Positions 43,406 through 51,239 of a stretch of 64,000 nucleotides of DNA are shown here, one piece after another. The translations under genes were made by a program, and so were the position numbers. Source of the DNA: Paenibacillus lemnae (lineage in GTDB: Bacteria; Bacillota; Bacilli; Paenibacillales; Paenibacillaceae); NCBI RefSeq assembly GCF_012933385.1, contig NZ_JABBPN010000017.1:1-64000 (forward strand), written 5' to 3'. How positions within the stretch are numbered: the first letter of the stretch is position 1; each line of letters begins with the position of its first letter. The notes under the pieces were generated by a model. That model ran no database searches. It was not told the DNA's origin and saw only the letters and a program-made list of their open reading frames with translations.

Positions 43406-43429
43406 CGTTATGATAACGTATACATTATA
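43406..43429 (-). promoter_or_regulatory. minus-strand -10 box and palindromic operator candidate
   Basis: On the minus strand a TATAAT (43424-43429) is followed by a palindrome with arms CGTTAT and ATAACG around one base (43406-43418), in the place of a repressor or activator site at the start of transcription. No good -35 is visible, which would suit an activator-dependent promoter. Confidence 0.45.
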
Positions 43430-43595
43430 AAGAATTTCGAAATTTTCCGCTCGCCAGTTTATGATTCATTATGGACAAAAATTGCACATGCCAGCATCAA
43501 CAGGCCCTAGGCCGAATGGTTAATGGGGGATGGGACCGGGTATAAATTCTAAAAGTAGCTGGCAGTGTGAACGACCTTCAGAAAGGAATGTGGCT

Positions 43596-44258
43596 ATGGA
43601 CTCTATATTGTTTTTGATTCTTGCCGGCTTGTATGCCGTGCTGACTGTCTGGGGTATTATGCTCTATGAGCGTGATTCTTCGCGGGGACTACGATATCTG
43701 CTTTTTCTCGTGACACTCGGACTGGTGTGGGATAATGGGCTGATTGGAGCCGGAAAGTGGATTGGAGAGGGGACGTTTCTGGAGACACTGAGCCTCAGCC
43801 GGTTCTGGATTCATGCACTGTTTACGCCATTGCTGACACTGGTGTCCCTTGACCTGATTGTGAAGGCAGGAGGAGACTGGGCGAAAAAGAGGGCTGCTGT
43901 TTGGGGTGCCTGGCTGTTTACGATCGCTCTCGTGATTTACGAGCTGGTGACGGAAACCCTGCCGCTTACCGTGAAGCCGGAATGGGAATACGGTGCGCTA
44001 AGATACGTATCGGCAGATGAATCCTCGGGACCTCCGCTTATGGTTATTGCGATTCTGATTCCGCTGTTTGCAGCAGGGATTGAGTTATGGCGCCGCAAAG
44101 TGACGCCAGTGCTGTTTTGGGGTACGCTGCTTATGCTGATCGGCAGTGCGGTACCGATTCCGATCGAGAGCTCTGCGGCGACCAATATTTTTGAATTAAT
44201 CCTGATCACGTCCCTCTGGTACTCCATTCAAAAGGTGCTCACGGTACGTTCCAGCTGA
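43596..44258 (+). CDS. hypothetical membrane protein, six to seven helices
   Basis: The 220-residue product is strongly hydrophobic: helices at about 3-22, 33-50, 65-88, 99-120, 148-165, 173-188 and 195-212, with no signal peptide and no catalytic motif. A tryptophan-rich spacing recalls small heptahelical membrane proteins, but I cannot name a family. The ATG at 43596 has AAAGGAA upstream; a longer frame to 43530 lacks one. It is divergent from the ThuA operon and about 58 bases before the next Gfo/Idh gene, with which it may be cotranscribed. Confidence 0.7.
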   Translation: MDSILFLILAGLYAVLTVWGIMLYERDSSRGLRYLLFLVTLGLVWDNGLIGAGKWIGEGTFLETLSLSRFWIHALFTPLLTLVSLDLIVKAGGDWAKKRAAVWGAWLFTIALVIYELVTETLPLTVKPEWEYGALRYVSADESSGPPLMVIAILIPLFAAGIELWRRKVTPVLFWGTLLMLIGSAVPIPIESSAATNIFELILITSLWYSIQKVLTVRSS

Positions 44259-44316
44259 CTTTAGCAATTCATCTGTGTCATACTTGTAAAAACAAGCTAT
44301 CTAAAGGGAGGATACT

Positions 44317-45282
44317 ATGGCTTTAAACACAGCAATCATAGGTACAGGATGGTTTAGCGGGATGCATGGAGATATTTTGGCCCGAATGGACGGGGTAGCT
44401 GTCAAGGCGTTCGTCGGCACAAATCTGGAGAAGGCAGAGAAGGCCGCCAATAAATACGGCGCAGCAGGGTACGACAATGTGGAGCACATGCTGGATCAAG
44501 TCAAACCGGATGCGGTATACATTTGTGTACCGCCGTTTGCCCATGGAGATATCGAGCAGCAGCTTCTGGAGAGAGGCATCCCTTTTCTTGTGGAAAAGCC
44601 GCTGGGAGCAGAGATGGAGACACCAAATAGGATATTGCAGAAACTGCAGCAGTCCGGACTCATTACTTCGGTGGGCTATCATTTCCGCTATACGGATGCG
44701 GCTGCACGGGCAGCTGAAATGCTGCAGGGCCGGACAGCTGGCATGGCGCTCGGCTACTGGATGGGGGATATGCCGCAGGTATCCTGGTGGAGGAAGCAGG
44801 AAGGATCCGGTGGACAGTTTATTGAGCAGACAACGCATATCGTAGACCTGCTGCGCTGCTTGCTGGGTGAAGTTGACGAGGTATATGCTGCGTATGGACA
44901 CCGGGTCATGCAGGAGCGGTATGAAGGTGTGACGGTACATGATGTGGGAACAGTCACTCTGAAATTAAAAAGCGGTGCTGTCGCAACGATCTCCAATACA
45001 TGTATCCTTCCCGAAGGAGAACAAGCAGGCTTGACCATTTACACCGAGCAGGGAAGCCTGGATGTAAAGTCAGATAAGCTTATCGTCAAAGAAAAAGGGA
45101 AGCTGATGGAATATCGGAACGCAGGAAATCCGTATCAACGTGAGAATGAAGCCTTTATTCATGCCGTACGGACAGGCGATGCTTCAGGTATTTTATCTAC
45201 ATATGAGGATGCTGTGAAAACGATGGAGATCACCTATGCGGCTTTACGCTCTGCGGAAACGGGAATGCCTGTGAAGCTGTAG
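44317..45282 (+). CDS. Gfo/Idh/MocA family oxidoreductase
   Basis: The 321-residue protein has the Rossmann start NTAIIGTGWFSGMHGDIL, the VEKPLGAEMETPNRIL motif near residue 92 and a GGQFIEQTTHIVDLLRCLLGE segment near 165 (Gln-Thr replacing the usual Asp of the catalytic triad, His kept). It probably uses NAD(H) or NADP(H) on a sugar or cyclitol. AAGGGAGG precedes the ATG. It is the third of five such enzymes in the window; its sequence differs clearly from the other four, so they are not recent duplicates. Confidence 0.9.
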   Translation: MALNTAIIGTGWFSGMHGDILARMDGVAVKAFVGTNLEKAEKAANKYGAAGYDNVEHMLDQVKPDAVYICVPPFAHGDIEQQLLERGIPFLVEKPLGAEMETPNRILQKLQQSGLITSVGYHFRYTDAAARAAEMLQGRTAGMALGYWMGDMPQVSWWRKQEGSGGQFIEQTTHIVDLLRCLLGEVDEVYAAYGHRVMQERYEGVTVHDVGTVTLKLKSGAVATISNTCILPEGEQAGLTIYTEQGSLDVKSDKLIVKEKGKLMEYRNAGNPYQRENEAFIHAVRTGDASGILSTYEDAVKTMEITYAALRSAETGMPVKL

Positions 45283-45340
45283 GCAAGAATGATATACGAT
45301 GGATTACATATAATGCGAGTTTGCTGCAAAAAAAACATGG

Positions 45341-45376
45341 CGGTGTCAGGGAGATGATCCTGGCACCGTCTTTTTT
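45341..45376 (+). terminator. terminator after the Gfo/Idh gene
   Basis: CGGTGTCAGG (45341-45350) pairs with CCTGGCACCG (45359-45368), followed by a T-run. Confidence 0.82.
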
Positions 45377-45405
45377 CGTGTAAATGCTGTATGCGAGCGC
45401 CGCAG

Positions 45406-45424
45406 ACATTCAGGAAACATTCAG
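45406..45424 (+). promoter_or_regulatory. 11-bp-spaced direct repeats upstream of the PspA operon
   Basis: ACATTCAG occurs at 45406-45413 and again at 45417-45424, a period of 11 bases, typical of OmpR/PhoB-type response regulator sites. A TATACT (45479-45484) that could be the -10 lies downstream, 41 bases before the first gene. Confidence 0.4.
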
Positions 45425-45524
45425 CCAAGCCTAAGCTTCCCGTAATATCCGGCTAAGTTCCGTTTCAGGTTGGCGGCCTATACTTGGAAATGTAAGACAC
45501 ACCAACTTAAAGGAGCGAATGAAC

Positions 45525-46358
45525 ATGAAGAACAAACATATGGGCATGAAACTGATGGCAGGGACACTAGCAGCTGGTCTGCTGCTGGGAGGAGCCGGAT
45601 ATTTGCAGGAACAAGTATTTGCCGCTTCAAGCACAGACAGTGCCTCAAGTTCGGGCAATCTGGGAACATCACCCACTACAGACACGGGAACAGGAACATC
45701 GCCGGGATCCGGCAAACTGGACGGATCATTCGGCAAACGGGGCCATGGACCTGGCGGATTTGGCGGAGGACAGATTTTTACGCATGCAGCCGAGATCCTG
45801 GGTCTGGAGGAAAGCGAGCTGATGACAGAGCTTCAGGCCGGTAAAACATTGACTGAAGCCGCACAAGAGAAAGGCGTTACTCGTGCCAGCCTCCTTGAGA
45901 GGCTCACGGCTGCGATGACACAGGACCTGAACCAGCGTCTGGATGATGGCACACTGACCGAGGAGCAGGCTGCTGCCCAGAAAGAAAAGTGGAGTGAACA
46001 TCTGGAAGACATGGTGGACCAAAGCGGCTTCAAGCCGGGAGGAATCGGTCAAGGCCGGGGCGAGGGGCCAGGTCATCGCTTTGGTGATGGCGCAGGTCAT
46101 GGACCGGGAAGATTCGGAAGCCTGGAGGATGCTGCCGACATTCTCGGGATGAGTGAAAGCGAGCTGCAGGCTGGCATGCGGGAGGGGAAATCGCTGGCTG
46201 AGCTGGCTGAAGCCAAGGGCATCTCGGAATCCCAACTGATCCAGAAACTGAAAGACAGCATGACGGAGCCCCTGAAGGAGTGGGTCAATGAGAAGCGCAC
46301 AGCTCCGGATGCACAGAGCGGAGCGGAAGCATCTGATTCAGAGACTGATGCCACCTAA
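45525..46358 (+). CDS. secreted Gly-rich protein with two homologous helical repeats
   Basis: The 277-residue protein has a signal peptide (about 1-29, ending VFAAS), a Ser/Thr/Gly-rich linker, then repeat 1 (AAEILGLEESELMTELQAG...TLTEAAQEKGVT, about 85-135), a Gly/His-rich spacer, and repeat 2 (AADILGMSESELQAGMREG...SLAELAEAKGIS, about 200-250). The repeat is a helix-turn-helix-like module seen in several secreted proteins of Gram-positive bacteria; its function is not established. The ATG at 45525 is nine bases from AGGAG. It leads a three-gene run with a membrane protein and a PspA homologue. Confidence 0.8.
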   Translation: MKNKHMGMKLMAGTLAAGLLLGGAGYLQEQVFAASSTDSASSSGNLGTSPTTDTGTGTSPGSGKLDGSFGKRGHGPGGFGGGQIFTHAAEILGLEESELMTELQAGKTLTEAAQEKGVTRASLLERLTAAMTQDLNQRLDDGTLTEEQAAAQKEKWSEHLEDMVDQSGFKPGGIGQGRGEGPGHRFGDGAGHGPGRFGSLEDAADILGMSESELQAGMREGKSLAELAEAKGISESQLIQKLKDSMTEPLKEWVNEKRTAPDAQSGAEASDSETDAT

Positions 46359-46394
46359 GAACAGCAGACCGTTTTGCGGAGAGGAGGATATTCG

Positions 46395-46940
46395 ATGAGT
46401 TCAAGAAGTAAGATGTCCTGGTTATGGATTACTGGCGGTGCCCTGCTGCTGCTGTGGCTCGGATTCCACGTGGTATCCCTGCTAGGACAAGCAGGTCATG
46501 CTGCTAGGCACCCTGTTTTCACGCATGGGGGACGCGGTCCGGGACAAGCTCATGACATATTGTTTTATAGTCCAGCATACGGTCATCGCAGCGGTGGGGC
46601 TGAGGTGTGGAACGGCATAGGACTCCTGATGGTCAAAATCATGCTGCTGGCAGGCTTCACAGCTATAGCGGCGAAAGCTTCCGGTATGCTGAAATGGACG
46701 GGTGCTGCGCTGGCAGTGCTGGCGCTGATGAGCATGGCGACTCCATTTTTGGGACTGGTGATTGCGGGTGTCATCTTCCTGGCTGCCCGCCGGATCAAGC
46801 GTCTGGATCATCGTTTTAATCAACCGCTGCCTCCTGTGATACATCCGGAATATGACATGAATTCGGCATACGGATCTTCGTATGAACGAGGGAAAATGCT
46901 GGACGAGTGGGAGCAGAACAGCCGCGGAGAGGAGAAGTAA
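46395..46940 (+). CDS. His/Gly-rich membrane protein upstream of pspA
   Basis: The 181-residue protein has an N-terminal helix (about 9-31), a His/Gly-rich external or luminal part (about 35-75), two close helices (about 80-100 and 104-132), and a charged cytoplasmic tail. I do not recognise a family. GAGAGGAGG lies before the ATG at 46395. Its stop is two bases before the start of the PspA homologue. A membrane protein directly before a PspA-type gene parallels the liaI-liaH pair, in which the small membrane protein anchors the PspA protein. Confidence 0.7.
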   Translation: MSSRSKMSWLWITGGALLLLWLGFHVVSLLGQAGHAARHPVFTHGGRGPGQAHDILFYSPAYGHRSGGAEVWNGIGLLMVKIMLLAGFTAIAAKASGMLKWTGAALAVLALMSMATPFLGLVIAGVIFLAARRIKRLDHRFNQPLPPVIHPEYDMNSAYGSSYERGKMLDEWEQNSRGEEK

Positions 46941-46942
46941 TC

Positions 46943-47617
46943 ATGGGGATTTTTGCAAGAGTAAAAGAAATGACGTCGGCAGATATGCATCATCTGCTTG
47001 ATCGCATGGAGGATCCCATTCCGATGGCGAAGCAGTATATCCGTCAGGTGGAGGAGCAGCGCGAACAGGTGCAGCAGGCTCTGATTCAGCAGCAGTATAC
47101 CGGGCAGCAGCTGGATCTGCTGATCGCTGGCTCCCGGGCGCTGGTGCAGAAAAGGCAGCGTCAGGCAGAGCTTGCTGTAGAGCGTGATGAGGAGAACATG
47201 GCTGAGATCGCTCTGCAGGACAAGCTCCATCATCTGCGGCTGCTTCAGGACTATGAGGACAGAAGACAGGCAATCCGGGAACAAGGAGATAAGCTGAGGG
47301 ATGTGCTGGTGCGTCTGTCAGACCTGCATCTGGATTTGAATAACCGACTGGCCTTTCAGATGTCACGTCTCCATGCGGCTGAAGTTTCGAGATCTGCGGA
47401 GGCTGTGCTGCGTGATTTGGACACCGGACGTATCATCCGTGGGTTTGACCGGGTGGAGCAGAAGCTGGGAAGCTTGGACACCAGGTGGGCAGACCGCCGT
47501 TCGTATGACGGCAAGCTGACAGATACAGATGCCTCATCCCGGCTGGATGCTTTTGAAATTCAGGCGTCCATTAAGGCCGAGCTTCAATCCATCAAGTCAG
47601 CTATAGCAGCAAAATAA
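46943..47617 (+). CDS. PspA/IM30 family protein
   Basis: The 224-residue protein starts MGIFARVKEMTSADMHHLLDRMEDP, the membrane-binding amphipathic helix and linker of PspA/IM30/LiaH proteins, followed by long coiled coils (Q/E/R-rich, about 30-180). PspA proteins form large rings or rods that protect the damaged cytoplasmic membrane. The ATG at 46943 follows GGAGAGGAGAAG; an upstream in-frame ATG lies inside the previous gene. It closes the operon with the secreted repeat protein and the membrane protein, and is followed by a 13-bp hairpin. Confidence 0.9.
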   Translation: MGIFARVKEMTSADMHHLLDRMEDPIPMAKQYIRQVEEQREQVQQALIQQQYTGQQLDLLIAGSRALVQKRQRQAELAVERDEENMAEIALQDKLHHLRLLQDYEDRRQAIREQGDKLRDVLVRLSDLHLDLNNRLAFQMSRLHAAEVSRSAEAVLRDLDTGRIIRGFDRVEQKLGSLDTRWADRRSYDGKLTDTDASSRLDAFEIQASIKAELQSIKSAIAAK

Positions 47618-47627
47618 ATATTAGCAG

Positions 47628-47664
47628 ACAAGGCTGTCCCGCATCGTACAGGGGACAGCCTTGT
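47628..47664 (+). terminator. hairpin after the pspA homologue
   Basis: ACAAGGCTGTCCC (47628-47640) pairs perfectly with GGGACAGCCTTGT (47652-47664); the following T-run is interrupted by G residues. Confidence 0.7.
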
Positions 47665-47691
47665 TGTGTGTAAAAAAGTGATTCATCACGG

Positions 47692-47722
47692 TTGACCTTA
47701 ACGCTGCGTCAAGGTGTATATT
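47692..47722 (+). promoter_or_regulatory. MerR-type promoter with 19-bp spacer
   Basis: TTGACC (47692-47697) and TATATT (47717-47722) are separated by 19 bases, the long spacer characteristic of MerR-controlled promoters. A dyad ACCTT (47695-47699) ... AAGGT (47711-47715) sits between them. It lies directly before a MerR gene, so autoregulation is very likely. Confidence 0.8.
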
Positions 47723-47744
47723 GAAAATGCCAGGAGGTGAGAGC

Positions 47745-48518
47745 ATGGAATACACGATTCAAAAGCTTGCCCGGCTGGCCGGAGTAAGTACACGAACGCT
47801 TCGCTACTATGATGAAATCGGACTTTTGAAGCCGGCCAGAATCAATTCATCAGGCTACCGGATCTACAGTCAGCCCCAGGTCAACCGTCTGCAGCAGATT
47901 ATGTTCTACCGCGAACTCGGACTTTCGCTGGAAGCGGTGAAGGAGTTGATGGATTCGCCCTCTTTTGACGATCTGGCGGCGCTGAAGCAGCATCATGAAC
48001 ATCTTCTCGGCAAAAAACAGCAGCTGGATCTGCTGATCCGTAATGTGGAGAGCAGCATTGCAGCCAGTGAAGGGAGAATCGTCATGAGTAATCAGGACAA
48101 ATTCGAAGGCTTTAAACAGAAGATGGTGAAGGAGAATGGGATGAAATATGGGGAGGAGATCCGCCAGAAGTACGGTGCAGAGCGCGTGGAGTCATCGAAT
48201 CAGAAGCTGATGAATATGAGCGAGGCGCAGTACAAGGAGGCGGTCTCCCTGGAGACCGAGATCAGAGAGGTGCTGGCGGAAGCGATGGACCAGGAAGATC
48301 CGTCGGGCCCGCTGGCGCAGCAAGCAGCCGAACTGCATAAACGCTGGTTGACCTTGTACTGGAATGAATACAGCAAGGAAGCGCATGCCGGGCTGGCACA
48401 GATGTATGTAGATGACGAACGGTTCAGGGCTTATTATGATGCACAGAAGCCGGGAACTGCCGAGTTTCTCAGAGATGCGATTAATATTTACACCGGAACT
48501 ACGGATGAAAGCCGTTAA
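47745..48518 (+). CDS. MerR family regulator with TipAS-like ligand domain
   Basis: The 257-residue protein has a MerR headpiece (YTIQKLARLAGVSTRTLRYYDEIGLL, then YRIYSQPQVNRLQQIMFYRELG), a long dimerisation helix (about 80-115) and a C-terminal TipAS-type domain (about 130-255) with WLTLYWNEYSKEAHAGLAQMYVDDERFRAYYD, the antibiotic-binding albicidin/thiopeptide-recognition fold. Such proteins (TipA, Mta, SkgA) respond to bulky antibiotics. GGAGGTGA precedes the ATG. No efflux pump is adjacent, so the target beyond its own promoter is unknown. Confidence 0.92.
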   Translation: MEYTIQKLARLAGVSTRTLRYYDEIGLLKPARINSSGYRIYSQPQVNRLQQIMFYRELGLSLEAVKELMDSPSFDDLAALKQHHEHLLGKKQQLDLLIRNVESSIAASEGRIVMSNQDKFEGFKQKMVKENGMKYGEEIRQKYGAERVESSNQKLMNMSEAQYKEAVSLETEIREVLAEAMDQEDPSGPLAQQAAELHKRWLTLYWNEYSKEAHAGLAQMYVDDERFRAYYDAQKPGTAEFLRDAINIYTGTTDESR

Positions 48519-48550
48519 TTGCAGGCCTGTATAAATCATTCACGACAGCA

Positions 48551-48597
48551 AAAAGGCACTCCACGTCTGCAGTACATGCAGTTCTGGAGTGCCTTTT
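48551..48597. terminator. bidirectional terminator between convergent genes
   Basis: AAAAGGCACTCCA (48551-48563) pairs with TGGAGTGCCTTTT (48585-48597), with an inner CTGCA/TGCAG stem. It serves the MerR gene and the minus-strand malic enzyme gene. Confidence 0.88.
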
Positions 48598-48610
48598 CTG
48601 CGTGTTGAGC

Positions 48611-50026
48611 TTACTCCCGCGGAACTCTCCTCGCCACACCGGTGACGACCGCGGCTTTGACAACCCTTTCGCGAATGGCTTTCACGACATTTTGATTGAA
48701 GACACTTGGAATGATATAGGAAGCATTCAGCTCATCAGCGGGAACGGCAGAAGCTATAGCTTCTGCGGCAGCCAGCTTCATCTCTTCATTAATAACCGTT
48801 GCCCGGCAGTCCAGCGCAGCCCGGAAAATTCCCGGGAAACACAGCACATTGTTGATCTGGTTCGGATAATCTGAACGCCCGGTCGCGATAACCCCGGCAA
48901 TATCCTCTACCGCTTCCGGCTGAATTTCCGGCGTCGGATTCGCCATGGCGAACACAATCGGCTGTTCCGCCATGGACAGCACGTCCTCGCGTTGCAGCAA
49001 TCCGCCTGCGGACAGTCCGATGAACACATCAGCTCCCCGTATGACTTCGCTCAGCGGCCCCTGAACCCGGTTGGGGTTGGTATGCTCGGCATACCACTGC
49101 CACATAGGATGCTCATAGGTTTCATCACGGGTTAATGCCCCGGCACGATCTACCCCGATAATCTCTCCGACACCTGCGGATAATAGGATTTTGCTGCAAG
49201 CTACGCCTGCGGCACCAATGCCGCATACGACCACTTTTACCTGATCAATGGATTTGCCGACCACTTTCAGGGCATTGATCAAAGCAGCGTACAGTACAAC
49301 CGCCGTGCCATGCTGGTCATCATGAAAAACGGGAACGTCTAGCTCGTCCCGCAGCCGCTGTTCAATCTCAAAGCAGCGGGGTGAGGCGATATCTTCCAGG
49401 TTGATACCGCCGAATGCAGGCGCTATCGCCTTGATGGTGGCTATGATTTCTTCCGTATCCTGAGTGTCCAGGCAGATTGGAAAAGAATCCACCCCGGCAA
49501 GCTGCTTGAACAGCATCGACTTGCCCTCCATGACCGGCATGGCTGCATAGGGACCGATATTGCCCAGTCCGAGAACGGCACTTCCGTCCGAAATAACAGC
49601 CACTGTATTTCGCTTGATGGTCAGTGTATACGCTTTCTTGGGATCTTCCTGGATCGCCGCACAGACCCGGGCGACATCCGGGGTGTAGACACGGGACAGA
49701 TCATCCCGGTTCTGAATCGGAACTTTAGGCTGGGTTTCAATCTTTCCGCCCAGGTGCATGAGGAAGGTGCGGTCAGAAATATTGACCAGCCGGACACCTT
49801 TCAAGCTCTGGACGGTCTCTGTGACTGTGCTGATGTGAGCGCTGTCCGTTACCGTAATGGTAATGTCCCGCACGGTGATATCCCCGCTGGATTGAATAAC
49901 ATCAATCGCTACCATATCACCTCCGGCTTCAAATATAGCGGACGCCACCTGGCCAAATTTGATCTCCTTGGTGTTCATTTCAAGTCTGAGAATGATACTC
50001 TTGCCTCCGAGCCCCGTATGTTCCAC
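48611..50026 (-). CDS. malic enzyme with N-terminal ACT domain
   Basis: The 471-residue protein joins an ACT regulatory domain (about 10-85; SIILRLEMNTKEIKFGQVASAI, GDITVRDITITV) to the malic enzyme core: RNTVAVISDGSAVLGLGNIGP, VFHDDQHGTAVVLYAAL and VVCGIGAAGVACSKILL (NAD(P)-binding). It converts malate to pyruvate and CO2. The ACT domain suggests allosteric control by a small molecule, often an amino acid. The GTG at 50026 is seven bases from GAGGAGG; the frame also has a TTG two codons earlier, touching the box. It appears monocistronic. Confidence 0.93.
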   Translation of the reverse strand: MEHTGLGGKSIILRLEMNTKEIKFGQVASAIFEAGGDMVAIDVIQSSGDITVRDITITVTDSAHISTVTETVQSLKGVRLVNISDRTFLMHLGGKIETQPKVPIQNRDDLSRVYTPDVARVCAAIQEDPKKAYTLTIKRNTVAVISDGSAVLGLGNIGPYAAMPVMEGKSMLFKQLAGVDSFPICLDTQDTEEIIATIKAIAPAFGGINLEDIASPRCFEIEQRLRDELDVPVFHDDQHGTAVVLYAALINALKVVGKSIDQVKVVVCGIGAAGVACSKILLSAGVGEIIGVDRAGALTRDETYEHPMWQWYAEHTNPNRVQGPLSEVIRGADVFIGLSAGGLLQREDVLSMAEQPIVFAMANPTPEIQPEAVEDIAGVIATGRSDYPNQINNVLCFPGIFRAALDCRATVINEEMKLAAAEAIASAVPADELNASYIIPSVFNQNVVKAIRERVVKAAVVTGVARRVPRE

Positions 50027-50147
50027 AGGCAAACCTCCTCAAGTCAATGTGATACATCTGTCCTTACATTAGTAAGGCTTCGAGAAGAAGGGGATGAATT
50101 CCTTCCGTTGATGGACATCCGTGACGGAGGACATCCATGAGCGTGAT

Positions 50148-50537
50148 TCATTTTTTAGCGAAAATTCGAGTAAGTAAGATGCCGCTCAGGATACCGAATA
50201 TGATGCTAACGTGTAACTTGGACAAGATATTGGTAAACCATAGAGGTGTGCTGTCTAAAAAGAACACGGAGAACGATGCACAAAAGAATGTAATCAGAAA
50301 TGGCAGTACTAATGCGTAGTTGATGCTGATTTTTTTCTGTATGATCTTGATAACATGGGGCCAATCAAAAATGATACCCAGACAAAGACTGAGCATAACG
50401 ATTTTTAATCGTTCCATGTTGGCTGCAGGAGAAATCTCCCTAATGTATTGGTACATCCTTACGTAGAAATGGTCCATTGCGAATAGGATAAATACTACAG
50501 CGGTTCCCACCACTAAGAATATGAGTATTTTTTTCAC
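50148..50537 (-). CDS. hypothetical four-helix membrane protein
   Basis: The 129-residue protein has four predicted helices (about 3-22, 45-60, 73-95 and 105-125) and a short cytoplasmic KK tail. The GTG start (50537) is seven bases from GAGGGA. The gene is distinctly AT-richer than its neighbours and I recognise no family, so it may have been acquired recently. It lies upstream of and on the same strand as the malic enzyme gene but 120 bases away. Confidence 0.6.
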   Translation of the reverse strand: MKKILIFLVVGTAVVFILFAMDHFYVRMYQYIREISPAANMERLKIVMLSLCLGIIFDWPHVIKIIQKKISINYALVLPFLITFFCASFSVFFLDSTPLWFTNILSKLHVSIIFGILSGILLTRIFAKK

Positions 50538-50773
50538 TTTTAATCCCTCTTTTGTGATGATAGTAGTTTGCTTTTTTTAATTTTACCATTAATTTCCTTG
50601 ATTACTCAAAGAGAGTGAGCAGCGATAAGCTCTTGTATGCGCTGAAATAATAGATTAGGCTTCCCATAGCTTTAAATAACGGATAATTCACAAACTCTAA
50701 CTTCCCACTGAAAATAACCGTGCTGTGTTACAATAACCGGTATACTAAATCTACGCAGGAGATGATTAAGGCA

Positions 50774-51052
50774 ATGGACAAATCCATTAACGAACAGGAA
50801 CTGGCGGCATTTATCGCACAGAAGACACAGGCTTCAACTCAGGATATCCGGCTTGTGCTGAAGCACGAGGAAGCCTATATTCAGAAGGCTCACAAGGATG
50901 CAAAAGAAGAGGTCGACATTGACAGTGACGATCTGGTGGACTATATCCTGGAACAGAAAGACATCAAGCTGGATGAGCTGACCGTGGAGCGGATCCTGGA
51001 AAGCGAGATGGAATACCTTATCCAGAACGGCCACGCGGAATATATGGACTAA
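50774..51052 (+). CDS. small acidic helical protein
   Basis: The product of about 92 residues is acidic and almost wholly helical (INEQELAAFIAQKT, DIRLVLKHEEAYIQKAHKD, SDDLVDYILEQKDI, VERILESEMEYLIQNG), with no signal, membrane segment or known motif. The start is uncertain: the ATG at 50774 follows AAGG, while an ATG four codons earlier touches AGGAG. Divergent from the membrane protein gene, it is followed by a strong terminator. Function unknown. Confidence 0.7.
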   Translation: MDKSINEQELAAFIAQKTQASTQDIRLVLKHEEAYIQKAHKDAKEEVDIDSDDLVDYILEQKDIKLDELTVERILESEMEYLIQNGHAEYMD

Positions 51053-51067
51053 GCACTCCGCGAAAAT

Positions 51068-51119
51068 AAACAGCTCATGACACCGCCGTAATTCACAGGG
51101 CGGCCGTCATGAGCTGTTT
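51068..51119 (+). terminator. terminator after the small acidic protein gene
   Basis: AAACAGCTCATGAC (51068-51081) pairs with GTCATGAGCTGTTT (51106-51119), with an inner CCGCC/GGCGG stem. Confidence 0.85.
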
Positions 51120-51239
51120 GGCGTGTGCTTTGTATATTCCAGCAAGTATAGAATATAGATAGTCTATTCGGGAGGTATTCAGGAGCCGGAAATCGAAATA
51201 GGTACTCGAAGATTACAGAGTGATGAAAGGAAGGGTGAT

